Shown: one piece after another, positions 9,846 to 19,944 of the stretch | Layout of the letters: the number at the start of each line of letters is the position of its first letter | Position numbering within the stretch: the first letter of the stretch is position 1 | Assembly: GCA_023910675.1 (NCBI GenBank) | Contig: JAAVWC010000007.1 | Span: forward strand, 88,591 to 152,590 | Length of the DNA: 64,000 nucleotides | Reading direction: 5' to 3' | DNA from: Gemmatimonas sp. | Lineage (GTDB): Bacteria; Gemmatimonadota; Gemmatimonadetes; Gemmatimonadales; Gemmatimonadaceae | Position numbers and translations under genes: made by a program | Notes under the pieces: generated by a model | Database searches by the model: none | What the model was told of the DNA's origin: nothing | What the model saw: only the letters and a program-made list of their open reading frames with translations

Positions 9846-12538
9846 CCACTACGCTGCTGCGTCCCAGCGACGCGCTCGCCCTGCATCACGACACATATCG
9901 GGAAGTCCTGCCTAACGGTCTCACGCTGCTGGTGCGGCGTGATCCCTCGGCACCGGTGGTGTCGATCGTGACGTACGTGAAGGCGGGCTACTTCGACGAG
10001 TCCGATGATGTGGTGGGTATCGCGCACGTGCTCGAGCACATGTTCTTCAAGGGCACGCCAACGCGCGGGGTGGGGCAGATCGCGCGCGAGACGAAGGCCA
10101 ATGGTGGCTATCTCAACGCGCACACCATTTACGACCACACGAGCTACTACACGGTGTTGCCGTCGTCGAGCTTCGTGGCGGGGCTCGAGATCCAGTTCGA
10201 CGCGTATGCCCGCAGTGTGATCGACGGCGAAGAGCTCGCGCGCGAGCTCGAAGTCATCATTCAGGAAGCCAAACGCAAGCGCGATACGTCGTATGCGGTG
10301 GCCATCGAAACGCTGTACGCTGTGCTGCACGACCGGCATCGCATTCGTCGCTGGCGCATTGGCGACGAGACGCTGTTGCGCACGTTCTCGCGCGAGCAGC
10401 TGGTGGGCTTTTACCGGCAGTGGTACCGGCCCGACAACACGGTGTTGTGTATCGTGGGTGACGTGGGTATAGACGAGGTGCGTCGTGAAGTGGTGGCGCG
10501 CTATGGTGCGCTCGATGCCGGTGCGCCCGCGCGCGATCGCGGCCCGCAGGAATCGCAGCTGCCTGGCCTGCGCCGGAAGGAATGGAGCGGCGATATCGCG
10601 CAGCAGCATGTCGCGTTCGGCTGGCGTGTGCCGCCGCTTGGCCATGCCGATACGCCGGCGCTCGACCTCGCAGGCATTGCACTCGGCACGGGACGGGCGT
10701 CGCGTTTGTATCGGGCAGTGCGCGAAGAGCAGCTGGCGAGTGGCGTGACGGCGTGGAACTACACGGCGGGTGATGTGGGCGTGTTCGTGGCGCATACCGA
10801 AGGCGCGCCCGCGACGGCGCGCGAGGCGATGCGTGCCATGTGGAGAGAAGTGCAGGCCGCGCGCACCGACGGCTTCCGCCGCGGCGAAATCACGCGCGCC
10901 CAGCGCATTCTCGAAGCGCGTTGGTTGCGCCGTCTCGAGAGCATGGACGGCCAGGCGCAGTACCTCGCCGGCTGGGAAGCAGAAGGCGGCCTGGAGGTGG
11001 CCTCCCAGTATTATGACGCCTTGCTCACACTCGATGCGAAGGCCGTACAGGACGCTATGCAGCGACATCTCGACCCCACGCAGGTGGCGATAGTGTCGTA
11101 TCGGCCCGAAGGGAGCGCCGAGCTCGTGTCGTCTGATGACGAGCTGCGTGCGCTTCTCGAGAGTGAGGGGAGCTTGGGCAGCGCGGTCATGCCGCCGCCG
11201 TCGACGCTCACGCCGCCCGTGTCGCACCTGGCCATCGAAGCTCCCGCGGTGCACACCGGCCTGGTACACGAGCAACAGGGGGACGTGCATGTGTATCACA
11301 CGCCGTCGGGGGTTCCGGTGCTGGTGTTGCCACGTCCGGGATCACCGCTGGTGAATCTCGGTGTGTATCAGCGCGGCGGCGCGGCGGTCACCGATGTCGA
11401 GCACGAAGGAATCGCGCGCATTGCCATGCAGGCGACGCTCAAGGGCACGCGTTCACGCACCGGATCGCAGGTGGCGGAAGCGGCCGAAGAATTGGGGAGC
11501 AGCATTGGTGTGAGCGCGGGCTTGGAAAGCGTGGGGTGGAGCATGTCGGTGCCGGTGCGGCACTGTGCCGCAGCTGCCGAACTGCTGGCCGATGTCGTGC
11601 AGCATCCGTCGTTCGCCGCCGAGTCGGTGCATACCGAACGCACGTTGGCGCTCACGGAACTCTCGCGGCTGCGCGACGACATGTATCGCTGGCCCATGCG
11701 TCTCGCCACCTTGGCGGCGTACGGCGCACATCCGTACGCACGGTCGGTGTTGGGCAACGAGCAGTCGCTTGCGGCGCTCACGAACGATGATGCACGCGCC
11801 TTTCACGCAACGCGCATCATGCGCGGCGCGTCGGCAATTGCCATCGTGGGCGATGTGACACCAGACGACGTCGCGGCGATGCTCGCGCGTCACTTTTCCC
11901 AGTTGGCCTTTGCCGACGCGGTGGCGCTCCCCATGCACGAGTGGCCGGCGGAACGGCATCGGGCGATCGAGTCGCGCACCAAGCAGCAGACCGCAATCGC
12001 GATGCTCTTTCCGGGGCCGGCACGGTCGGCGCCCGATCGCTTTGCCGCGCGGGTGTTGTCGGCGATTGCGAGTGGCCTGGGCGGACGCTTTTTCGAACAG
12101 CTGCGCGACAAGCAATCGCTCGCGTACACGGTGCAGGCGTTCCCGCTGGAGCGGAATGCTGGCGGCGCGTTCGGCGCGTACATCGCCACCGATCCCACGC
12201 GCGAAGACGAGGCGCGTGAAGGGCTGTTGTCGGAGTTCGCGAAGTTCCGCGAGGCACCGCCGACGGCCGAGGAGCTGACCCGGGCGCAACGCTATCTCAT
12301 TGGGACGCACGCGATCGCCCAGCAGTCAGGCGGCACGGTGTTGTCGGAGCTCGTGGATGCGTGGCTCTTTGGTGAAGGGTTGCAGGAGCGGCACGCGGTC
12401 GCGTCGCAGCTGGCGGCGGTCACGGCGGCGGATGTGCACGCGATGGCGCAGCGGTACTTCGATCCTTTGCGGATGGTGGAAGGGGTGGTGCGGGGCGGGG
12501 CCGCGACCGCGACGGGGACGGAGACAGGGACGGCTTAG
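9842..12538 (+). CDS. M16 family zinc metallopeptidase (pitrilysin/insulinase-like), double length
   Basis: The product is 898 residues carrying two M16 units in one chain. ATG 9842 is chosen over upstream extensions because it overlaps the preceding stop and gives MTTTLLRPSDALALHHD. The inverted zinc motif HVLEHMFFKG (HxxEH) lies at residues 62-66, and the third ligand Glu in EVIIQEAKRKRD follows about 75 residues later, so the N-terminal half should be active. The second half begins near residue 460 (VYHTPSGVPVLVLPRPGSP) and lacks HxxEH, as expected for the inactive partner half. It ends with the conserved FFEQLRDKQSLAYTVQ segment and a Thr/Ala tail. Family members degrade short peptides or process secreted proteins. 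No signal peptide is seen. It is followed at once by long palindrome A1. Confidence 0.9.
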   Translation: MTTTLLRPSDALALHHDTYREVLPNGLTLLVRRDPSAPVVSIVTYVKAGYFDESDDVVGIAHVLEHMFFKGTPTRGVGQIARETKANGGYLNAHTIYDHTSYYTVLPSSSFVAGLEIQFDAYARSVIDGEELARELEVIIQEAKRKRDTSYAVAIETLYAVLHDRHRIRRWRIGDETLLRTFSREQLVGFYRQWYRPDNTVLCIVGDVGIDEVRREVVARYGALDAGAPARDRGPQESQLPGLRRKEWSGDIAQQHVAFGWRVPPLGHADTPALDLAGIALGTGRASRLYRAVREEQLASGVTAWNYTAGDVGVFVAHTEGAPATAREAMRAMWREVQAARTDGFRRGEITRAQRILEARWLRRLESMDGQAQYLAGWEAEGGLEVASQYYDALLTLDAKAVQDAMQRHLDPTQVAIVSYRPEGSAELVSSDDELRALLESEGSLGSAVMPPPSTLTPPVSHLAIEAPAVHTGLVHEQQGDVHVYHTPSGVPVLVLPRPGSPLVNLGVYQRGGAAVTDVEHEGIARIAMQATLKGTRSRTGSQVAEAAEELGSSIGVSAGLESVGWSMSVPVRHCAAAAELLADVVQHPSFAAESVHTERTLALTELSRLRDDMYRWPMRLATLAAYGAHPYARSVLGNEQSLAALTNDDARAFHATRIMRGASAIAIVGDVTPDDVAAMLARHFSQLAFADAVALPMHEWPAERHRAIESRTKQQTAIAMLFPGPARSAPDRFAARVLSAIASGLGGRFFEQLRDKQSLAYTVQAFPLERNAGGAFGAYIATDPTREDEAREGLLSEFAKFREAPPTAEELTRAQRYLIGTHAIAQQSGGTVLSELVDAWLFGEGLQERHAVASQLAAVTAADVHAMAQRYFDPLRMVEGVVRGGAATATGTETGTA

Positions 12539-12548
12539 CTCGTTGGTC

Positions 12549-12866
12549 TTGGTCGGGGTTGGGGGTGGTAGTCGGGGCACGGCCACCACAGTCGGGGCAC
12601 AGCTACGACAGTCGGGGCACTGCCACGACGGTCGGGGTCTACACACAGTCGGGGTCCCGGTCGGGTCGTGCGCGGCGCTTCGCTGGCGCGTCGGGGGTGG
12701 GGTCTGGGTCGGGGTCGGGGCAGCCCCGACTCTTTATCCCCGACCCGGCAGAGACCCCGACTGTGTGTAGACCCCGACCGTCGTGGCAGTGCCCCGACCG
12801 TCGTAGCTGTACCCCGACCGTAGTGGCTGTACCCCGACTACTACCCCCAACCCCGACCAAGACCCC
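12549..12866. repeat. Giant palindrome A1 built of 20-bp modules, between convergent genes
   Basis: It fills the gap between the M16 peptidase stop (12538) and the 3' end of the minus-strand gene (12871). The left arm (about 12549-12668) carries GTCGGGG at 12571, 12591, 12611 and 12631, exactly 20 bp apart. The right arm (about 12743-12866) carries the complement CCCCGAC at 12772, 12792, 12812 and 12832, again 20 bp apart. The two arms are nearly perfect reverse complements over about 120 bp, and a centre of about 75 bp separates them. A homologous copy (A2) lies at 34.5 kb and shares even the centre (GCGCTTCGCTGGCGCGTCGG). It could fold into a very long hairpin, with a bidirectional terminator role inferred from position. 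It holds no credible gene. Confidence 0.85.
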
Positions 12867-12870
12867 AAGC

Positions 12871-14406
12871 CTACCGCCCGCTCGCCCGCACCTCGCGCAT
12901 TCCCCGCGCCGCAAGTCCAACCGCAGTAACTGCCTGCCGCTGCCGCCCATTCGCCGCCCGAAGCCCGAGCCACCCCTCGTAGTCGGCCGGTTCGCCAATA
13001 ATCGCCGCCCCAATCCACGGTTGGCGTGATCCCCACGCCAGCGCGCGACGAATCGCGGCCGTTTGTGCCGCGTCACCATGCGCGTGCGGCAGTCCCCCCA
13101 CATTCACCAGCCAGTGCGGCTGCGTCGCGCCAGCACGCGCGCGCGCCTGCGCATGCCACCGTTCGAGTGCGCGCAGCCGCGCGTCGACAGCGGGGAGCCC
13201 CGTAAAGCTCGGATAGATCGCGGCGCCCAACAGTTCGACCGGCGAGCCGGATTGCGCGGCCCAGTGGTAGACCGCGCTGTCGACGGCATCGAGGCGCGAT
13301 CCACTCCAGCCGGTGATCGCGCGCGGCCGCACGCGCTCCACTTCGCGCGCCGCGCGCGTCATGATGCTGCGCCACCACTCGGCGGTGGGCGGCGTGGCGG
13401 CAAACCACCGCGGTAACGGATCGCCAATCGCGGGGAAGAGGACATCGGGACGCACGCGGGTCAGCACGCGTTCGATCGACGCGATCCGGTCGACATCGTC
13501 GATCGGTGTGGGGCGCCCTTCCACACGCAGCCCGATGGCAATGCGCACACTGTCGGCGCGCAGCGGCTCGAGCACGCGCGCCAGCGAGTCGAGCGCACTG
13601 CCGCGCGTCCCCTCGGCGTCGAGCAGCACCAGCACCACGTCGGGAGAGAACGCCGCCACCAGAGGCGCATCGGCTCTGACCGCCCGCGCCGGCGGAGCAC
13701 CATCGAGCACCGGATACAGCCGAATGCCAATCACGAAGTCCCCCTGCGGGCGCGCCTGCATTGGTTCCGTGCGCGCCGTCTGGTAGCTGCGCACTGCGGC
13801 CACGCCACGCGGCCACTCAATCACCAGCAACGTCGTCAGCGCCGTGGCGGCCAGCACCAGCAGCGCACGCACGGCGCCCGAAAGGCGCCAGCGGGCCGGG
13901 TAGGCGGGCGCAATCATGGGCACGAGCGCCGTCAGCGGCGACACGAGTGCCGCGCGTCCTACGGTGATGCCCACGATGACGTCGCGCGCCGACAGCACCG
14001 CCTGCAGCGGCAGCGGAGCGCCCCCGGTTTGCGCCACCTGGTAGTCGCCAATCGCGATCGCGACGAGTACCAGGTCGTACAGCAGAATGGGGAGCCCGAC
14101 GAGCACCGAAATGAGGCGCGCCACGAGCGCGTAGAGCACCTGCAGCGCCACCGCGATGGCGACGGCGGGAATGATCCACGTGATGCCGGAAATGGTGCGG
14201 GCGCCGGCCTCGGTGGCCGACGCGATGCTCACCACCAGCGACGGCACGACGAGCAAGCCGCAGAACGCCGCGAGTTGCGTGAACGCCTTGGGGGCTTCGC
14301 GCCGCGCCGCAATCCAGCCAGCGAGCGCGACGTCCCAAGCGAGCACGGCCGCAGCGATGCCGACGACCACCAACGGCAACGGATCTCTCAGGGCGTCTCG
14401 CAACAT
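12871..14406 (-). CDS. Polytopic membrane protein with C-terminal TIM-barrel-like domain
   Basis: 511 residues from ATG 14406. The N-terminal about 215 residues contain about six hydrophobic helices (PLVVVGIAAAVLAWDVALAG, LAAFCGLLVVPSLVVSI, GITWIIPAVAIAVALQVLYA and others). The remaining about 290 residues look soluble, with alternating beta strands and helices (FVIGIRLYPVLDG, DVVLVLLDAEGTRGS, IAIGLRVEGRPTPIDDVDRI, LLGAAIYPSFTGLPAVDARL). The end, AIIGEPADYEGWLGLR, resembles the last strand of glycoside-hydrolase TIM barrels. No specific family is assigned and catalytic residues cannot be named. It is divergent from the phosphatidyltransferase gene and convergent with the M16 gene. A TATCGT hexamer lies eight bases before the ATG. 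Confidence 0.6.
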   Translation of the reverse strand: MLRDALRDPLPLVVVGIAAAVLAWDVALAGWIAARREAPKAFTQLAAFCGLLVVPSLVVSIASATEAGARTISGITWIIPAVAIAVALQVLYALVARLISVLVGLPILLYDLVLVAIAIGDYQVAQTGGAPLPLQAVLSARDVIVGITVGRAALVSPLTALVPMIAPAYPARWRLSGAVRALLVLAATALTTLLVIEWPRGVAAVRSYQTARTEPMQARPQGDFVIGIRLYPVLDGAPPARAVRADAPLVAAFSPDVVLVLLDAEGTRGSALDSLARVLEPLRADSVRIAIGLRVEGRPTPIDDVDRIASIERVLTRVRPDVLFPAIGDPLPRWFAATPPTAEWWRSIMTRAAREVERVRPRAITGWSGSRLDAVDSAVYHWAAQSGSPVELLGAAIYPSFTGLPAVDARLRALERWHAQARARAGATQPHWLVNVGGLPHAHGDAAQTAAIRRALAWGSRQPWIGAAIIGEPADYEGWLGLRAANGRQRQAVTAVGLAARGMREVRASGR

Positions 14407-14479
14407 GATCTGTGACGATAACGGCCCCCGGGCATCGCTGGCACCCCGGTGGCCCGTTCGGGTACCTTACGACATCCCT

Positions 14480-15031
14480 ATGGCCATGGAACGCTCGACC
14501 GCCGCGACGCGCATCGTCACGTTGCCGAACCTGGTGTCCACGTCGCGTGTGGCACTGGGCTTCGGCTTTCTCGTGGCCGATGCCGTGCCGGTGCGATTCG
14601 CACTCATTGCGATCGCGTCGCTCACCGATGTGCTCGACGGCTGGCTCGCGCGCCGCACACACGCGGCGTCGCGCATCGGCGCGCTCGTCGATCCGGTGGC
14701 CGATCGATTCTTCGCGCTGTGCGTGGTGGTGGGCTACGTGGCCGGCGGGTCGCTCAGTGCGTGGCAGGCGCTCGCACTCATGTTCCGCGACGTCATGTCG
14801 ATTGTCGGATGGTTCGTCGCCCGCAACGTGAGCTGGCTTCGCCCCATCACCTTCAAGGCCCGACTGCTCGGCAAAGCCGTGACCGCGCTGCAGCTGGCGA
14901 CGTTTCTCGTCGTGCTTTTCGCGCCCACGTGGACCGACGCGATGGTCTGGTTCGTGTTTCTGGTGGGCGCCGCGGCAACGATCGACTACACGCTGATGTT
15001 GTGGCGAGAGCGCGCGACGGAGCCGCGTTGA
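14480..15031 (+). CDS. CDP-alcohol phosphatidyltransferase family protein
   Basis: An integral-membrane phospholipid-synthesis enzyme that transfers a phosphatidyl group from CDP-diacylglycerol to an alcohol. 183 residues from ATG 14480, a usual length for PgsA-like proteins. The CDP-alcohol signature D-x2-DG-x2-AR-x8-G-x3-D-x3-D is complete: DVLDGWLARRTHAASRIGAL followed by VDPVAD (about residues 50-77). Hydrophobic helices follow (FFALCVVVGYVAGGSLSAW, LLGKAVTALQLATFLVVLF, MVWFVFLVGAAATIDYTLML). The alcohol (glycerol phosphate, inositol phosphate or other) cannot be decided from sequence. The gene is single and ends in a strong terminator at 15064. Confidence 0.85.
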   Translation: MAMERSTAATRIVTLPNLVSTSRVALGFGFLVADAVPVRFALIAIASLTDVLDGWLARRTHAASRIGALVDPVADRFFALCVVVGYVAGGSLSAWQALALMFRDVMSIVGWFVARNVSWLRPITFKARLLGKAVTALQLATFLVVLFAPTWTDAMVWFVFLVGAAATIDYTLMLWRERATEPR

Positions 15032-15063
15032 CGCAGCGGGCGATCGCCTAGGGCACGAACAAC

Positions 15064-15095
15064 AAACGCCCCCGGAGTCCGGGGGCGTTTGATTT
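15064..15095 (+). terminator. Rho-independent-type terminator
   Basis: A perfect 12-bp stem (15064-15075 with 15079-15090), 3-nt loop, ends in a GTTTGATTT tail. It lies 33 bp after the phosphatidyltransferase stop. The A-rich other side would also serve the minus-strand gene ending at 15142. Confidence 0.8.
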
Positions 15096-15141
15096 GCATG
15101 CTACGTAACTCGTGCGTCGATATGTTCAGCGCGCTGCCGAC

Positions 15142-15405
15142 CTAAACGGTCGCGGTTTCCTGCTTCTTGGTCGGCTGCGCAAAGCGCTCGCCAAGGGTGC
15201 GCAGTTCCGTGATTTCCGGAGCCTTGAGCTCGGGATACCGGTCCTGAATGTAGACCATCGTGGCGTCAAACCACTCCTTCTGGTCTTCGGGATGACACCC
15301 GATAACACCGCACTGCATGATCTGCTGGAACATCTCGTCACGGGCCTCCTGATACGGAGAAGGCGCCATGGAATCACGACGCGGACGAAGCTTGGGCTTA
15401 GCCAT
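15142..15405 (-). CDS. Small hypothetical protein (87 aa)
   Basis: No family was recognised. ATG 15405 is preceded by an AGAGGAA ribosome-binding site about two bases away. The N-terminus is basic (MAKPKLRPRRDS). A helical core follows with EARDEMFQQIMQCGVIGCHP (two Cys five residues apart) and the aromatic stretch WFDATMVYIQDRYPEL. The protein is soluble and cytoplasmic, with no signal or membrane segment. It is transcribed alone, and the 128 bp between it and the alpha/beta-hydrolase gene end (15534) show nothing convincing. Confidence 0.65.
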   Translation of the reverse strand: MAKPKLRPRRDSMAPSPYQEARDEMFQQIMQCGVIGCHPEDQKEWFDATMVYIQDRYPELKAPEITELRTLGERFAQPTKKQETATV

Positions 15406-15533
15406 TTCCTCTGGGTAGTGCGTCGAACAGGCTGCCCGGCGTCTCCGGTGCAGCTTGGTAAAGCTAACCGATAAGGAACCCTATTGACAGGGGCGACAGG
15501 TACTCGCACCCCTCACCGGACTCTTCTCTTTCT

Positions 15534-16385
15534 CTACGCAAGCCACTCCCGTAACGCTGTGGTGAGCGCCTCCGGATCATCTTCCGAAACAAGCATCCCC
15601 GGGGCGCGGGTGGTGATCACGGGCACCACCGACGCGGCGGCCAGCAGCGCCTGCCAGGCCTTCACGCGCGGCGCCGCGGCCGCGCCGAGCTCGCCCCCGC
15701 CACACCAGAGCAGCACGTCGCCGGCAAACGACTCGAGCCCCGAGAGCGGACTCTCTTCGGCGCTGTCTTCGGTCAGACTGACCGCGCTGGCGAGCTGCAG
15801 CAGCTCCGACGCCCCGTTTCGACCAATCCAGGGCGCCAGATAGCGCAACACCAGTCGCTCCGGCATACGAGCCGGATCGCTCACGGAATCCTGCAGCAGC
15901 GGCTCCAATAACGGCCGCGCGCCGAACAGGCTGTTCGCGCTCAGCGCCGACAGCGCCGAGGTGCGCTGGAGGGCCCGAATGGCGGGGCCCGGCAGATCGT
16001 CGGGATCCAGCGGCTCCAGCAGCGCCAGTCGCTGCACGCGCCGCGGGTGGCGGGCGGCGAGTACCAGCGCCACCTCGGCCCCCGCATCCTGCCCCACCAC
16101 CGACACCTCGCCGAGTCGCAGCGCCGTCAACGCCCGTTCCAGGTACTCGGCCTGCGCCGTGAGCCCGTAGGCGGCGCTGGCGGGGCGGTCGGACTCCCCG
16201 AATCCCAGCAGGTCGACGCAGACCACGGTGTAGCCGGCCGACGCCAGCACCGGGGCAACGGCACGCCAGCTGAAGGCGCACTGCCCGAACCCGTGCACCA
16301 GCACGACCGCCGGGCCGGCCCGGCCAAGCCGCTCCACGTGCAGGGCGCCCGCGCCCACAGGAATTCGCAGGTGTTCGGTGTACAC
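15534..16385 (-). CDS. Alpha/beta-hydrolase fold protein, catalytic His apparently missing
   Basis: 283 residues from ATG 16385. Fold hallmarks are the oxyanion HGFG in VVLVHGFGQCAFSWRAVAPV (about residue 31) and the nucleophile elbow VVGQDAGAE (about residue 97). The elbow has Asp as nucleophile, as in haloalkane dehalogenases and epoxide hydrolases. A cap region follows (about 130-215), then DVLLWCGGGELG, where homologues usually have an acidic triad residue. The C-terminal TRAPGMLVSEDDPEAL aligns with the usual GHxxxxEDPE region, but the His is replaced. So the fold is clear, while hydrolase activity is doubtful unless another His takes over. It is an isolated gene, divergent from the DsbA-like gene. 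Confidence 0.75.
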   Translation of the reverse strand: MYTEHLRIPVGAGALHVERLGRAGPAVVLVHGFGQCAFSWRAVAPVLASAGYTVVCVDLLGFGESDRPASAAYGLTAQAEYLERALTALRLGEVSVVGQDAGAEVALVLAARHPRRVQRLALLEPLDPDDLPGPAIRALQRTSALSALSANSLFGARPLLEPLLQDSVSDPARMPERLVLRYLAPWIGRNGASELLQLASAVSLTEDSAEESPLSGLESFAGDVLLWCGGGELGAAAAPRVKAWQALLAAASVVPVITTRAPGMLVSEDDPEALTTALREWLA

Positions 16386-16527
16386 GGTGGCAGGATAGCG
16401 CAGGGAACCACATGGCGCATAGCTTCCCTCTGCATTCGCGAGACGTGCTGTGCGCCTTCAACGCGGCAGCCGCGCTGCGCGGGACACGAAACCCTCCGGC
16501 ACCGCGCCGGAACGACGAGGAGATCGA

Positions 16528-17259
16528 GTGGCAAAGGTGACGCCCAACAAGAAGTCGAACACCGGATTCCTGCTGGTGATCGGCGTGGTGCTGGTAGCTG
16601 GTGGTGGGGCCCTCTGGGCGACGATGCAGAACAAGCCCAAGCCCATGGAGTTGCCGGCGAACGCGCCGGCGATGAAGGCCGAGGGCTACCTGCGTGGCAA
16701 TCCCGACGCCCCGGTCACGATCGTGGAGTTCGCGGACTTCGAGTGCCCGGGCTGCGGCCAGTTTGCGACGTTGCAGGGCCCGGACGTCAAGGCGCGCATC
16801 GTCGATGCCGGTCTCGCCAACTTCCGCTTCTACGACTTCCCGCTCACCTCCATCCACCAGAACACGCTCTTTGCGCACCTCGCGGCGGCATGCGCGAACG
16901 ATCAGGGCAAGTTCTGGGAGATGCACGACCAGCTCTTTGCCAGCCAGACGGAGTGGAGCACGGCGGCCACGAGCAACCCGCGCAAGATCATCGACCCGCT
17001 CGCGACGAGCATCGGCCTCGACATGGCGAAGTACAACAGCTGCATGGATTCGCAGGCCCACCTCGCGCGCATTCAGGCCAACGCGGCCGAAGGCCAGCAA
17101 CGAGGTGTGAACAGCACGCCGACGATCATCATCGGCAACCAAGTCTACGCTCGCCCCATGACCTTCGACCAAATCAAGGCGATTGTGGATTCGCTCGCGG
17201 CGGCCGCACCGGCGGCGCCTGCGGCGGTCGCGCCGGCAGCGGACACCACCAAGAAGTAA
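16528..17259 (+). CDS. DsbA-family thioredoxin-fold protein, membrane-anchored
   Basis: A predicted periplasmic thiol-disulphide oxidoreductase. GTG 16528 is chosen because GAGGAGA lies at 16516-16522, correctly spaced, and the sequence from there begins with a lysine-rich n-region and one signal-anchor helix (GFLLVIGVVLVAGGGALWAT, residues 11-30). The thioredoxin_4 domain follows: APVTIVEFADFECPGCGQF has the CPGC active site (about residue 75). Next come FRFYDFPLTSIHQNTLFAHL, the helical insert with KFWEMHDQLFASQTEW, and the cis-Pro loop NSTPTIIIGNQV. A Pro/Ala-rich tail ends TKK. 243 residues in all. The gene is monocistronic and ends in a perfect 13-bp hairpin. Confidence 0.85.
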   Translation: MAKVTPNKKSNTGFLLVIGVVLVAGGGALWATMQNKPKPMELPANAPAMKAEGYLRGNPDAPVTIVEFADFECPGCGQFATLQGPDVKARIVDAGLANFRFYDFPLTSIHQNTLFAHLAAACANDQGKFWEMHDQLFASQTEWSTAATSNPRKIIDPLATSIGLDMAKYNSCMDSQAHLARIQANAAEGQQRGVNSTPTIIIGNQVYARPMTFDQIKAIVDSLAAAAPAAPAAVAPAADTTKK

Positions 17260-17266
17260 TGGCACT

Positions 17267-17300
17267 CGCGGTCACTGCCGCCGAGGTGGCAGTGACCGCG
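17267..17300. terminator. Stem-loop between convergent genes
   Basis: A perfect 13-bp stem (17267-17279 with 17288-17300) with an 8-nt loop fills the 46-bp gap between the DsbA-like stop (17259) and the minus-strand gene ending at 17306. It probably serves both sides. Confidence 0.7.
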
Positions 17301-17305
17301 CGCCT

Positions 17306-17668
17306 TTACGCCCGGCGGCGGCGCGCCGCGGCCTCGTCGAGACGAATGGCCGGCATGGGCACACTGTCGGCGCCACCTTCGGCCGTGACTGACGGCACGA
17401 GCGCTTCGCCCAGCGCGACCAACGCGCGCGTCGCGATGACACTCGCCAGCGGATCAGGGACGGCGAGCTCACGCACATAAATGTCGAGCGCGCGCTCGTA
17501 CCCGACATCGGTCGCGAGCGTGTCGACGAACATGAGCGCATTGTCCACGTGCGTCTCAATGAGCGCTTCTTCCGCACGCGCCTGCGCCAGCCGCAGCCGC
17601 TGCTCGGCGTCGGCCGAGAGCTTGCGGGGGAACAGATTTTCCGGGAAGAGTTTGCTGAGCAGTGACAT
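17306..17668 (-). CDS. Hypothetical helical protein (120 aa)
   Basis: No family was recognised. ATG 17668 begins MSLLSKLFPENLFPRKLS. The body is mainly helical: ADAEQRLRLAQARAEEALIE, then THVDNALMFVDTLATDVGYE and RALDIYVRELAVPD. The C-terminus is Ala/Arg-rich (RLDEAAARRRRA). There is no signal peptide or membrane segment, so it is likely cytoplasmic. It sits between two strong hairpins and is therefore probably its own transcription unit. Confidence 0.6.
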   Translation of the reverse strand: MSLLSKLFPENLFPRKLSADAEQRLRLAQARAEEALIETHVDNALMFVDTLATDVGYERALDIYVRELAVPDPLASVIATRALVALGEALVPSVTAEGGADSVPMPAIRLDEAAARRRRA

Positions 17669-17743
17669 GGACGTTCAGAGCTTCTCGATGGTTCGCGGCG
17701 CCACGCATGGCAACCATTGGGGTGACACCTACCACAACGAAAC

Positions 17744-17774
17744 TGACCCGTGGCGAGTTTCGCGCCACGGGTCA
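17744..17774 (-). terminator. Terminator of acs
   Basis: A perfect 12-bp stem (17744-17755 with 17763-17774), 7-nt loop, lies 70 bp beyond the acs stop. Read on the minus strand it is followed by GTTTCGTTG, a moderate T-rich tail. Confidence 0.7.
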
Positions 17775-17844
17775 ATCTACTAACGAGCAAGCCGGCAATC
17801 TGTAGCGCAGCGCACAGATTCCTGACGACCCCAACAGGTTCGCC

Positions 17845-19809
<1,965 letters not shown>

Positions 19810-19932
19810 GAGCGGCTCATCCGGTGGGACCGGTCGTGAGGGAACAGCAAACTGTCCGGCAAGTACGGAAACAGGGGGCGCGCCCGGCGTGGGAACGGCG
19901 GACCGTCCATCGCGGGGCACGGCGCGTTCCGC

Positions 19933-19938
19933 TAATGT
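19933..19938 (+). promoter_or_regulatory. Candidate -10 box of the ccm-hem operon
   Basis: TAATGT ends six bases before ATG 19945 of ccmA. No Shine-Dalgarno sequence is visible, so a leaderless transcript is likely. No good -35 match is seen at 17 bp. It is the same spacing as several other genes in the window. Confidence 0.35.
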
Positions 19939-19944
19939 AGAGCG

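Noticed and set aside
12549..12866. CRISPR-like array (regular 20-bp spacing)
   Set aside because: The repeats switch to their reverse complement at the centre, units are too short, and there is no repeat-spacer alternation or cas gene.
12559..13103. Several open frames inside palindrome A1
   Set aside because: They read the 20-bp modules as Pro/Arg/Gly low-complexity peptides, have no start signals and exist on both strands equally.
15483..15488. TTGACA as a plus-strand -35 box
   Set aside because: No -10 at proper spacing and no plus-strand gene downstream; flanking genes are both on the minus strand.
15577..17265. 562-codon minus-strand frame spanning the alpha/beta-hydrolase and DsbA-like genes
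   Set aside because: It overlaps two good genes in other frames and shows no conserved motif.
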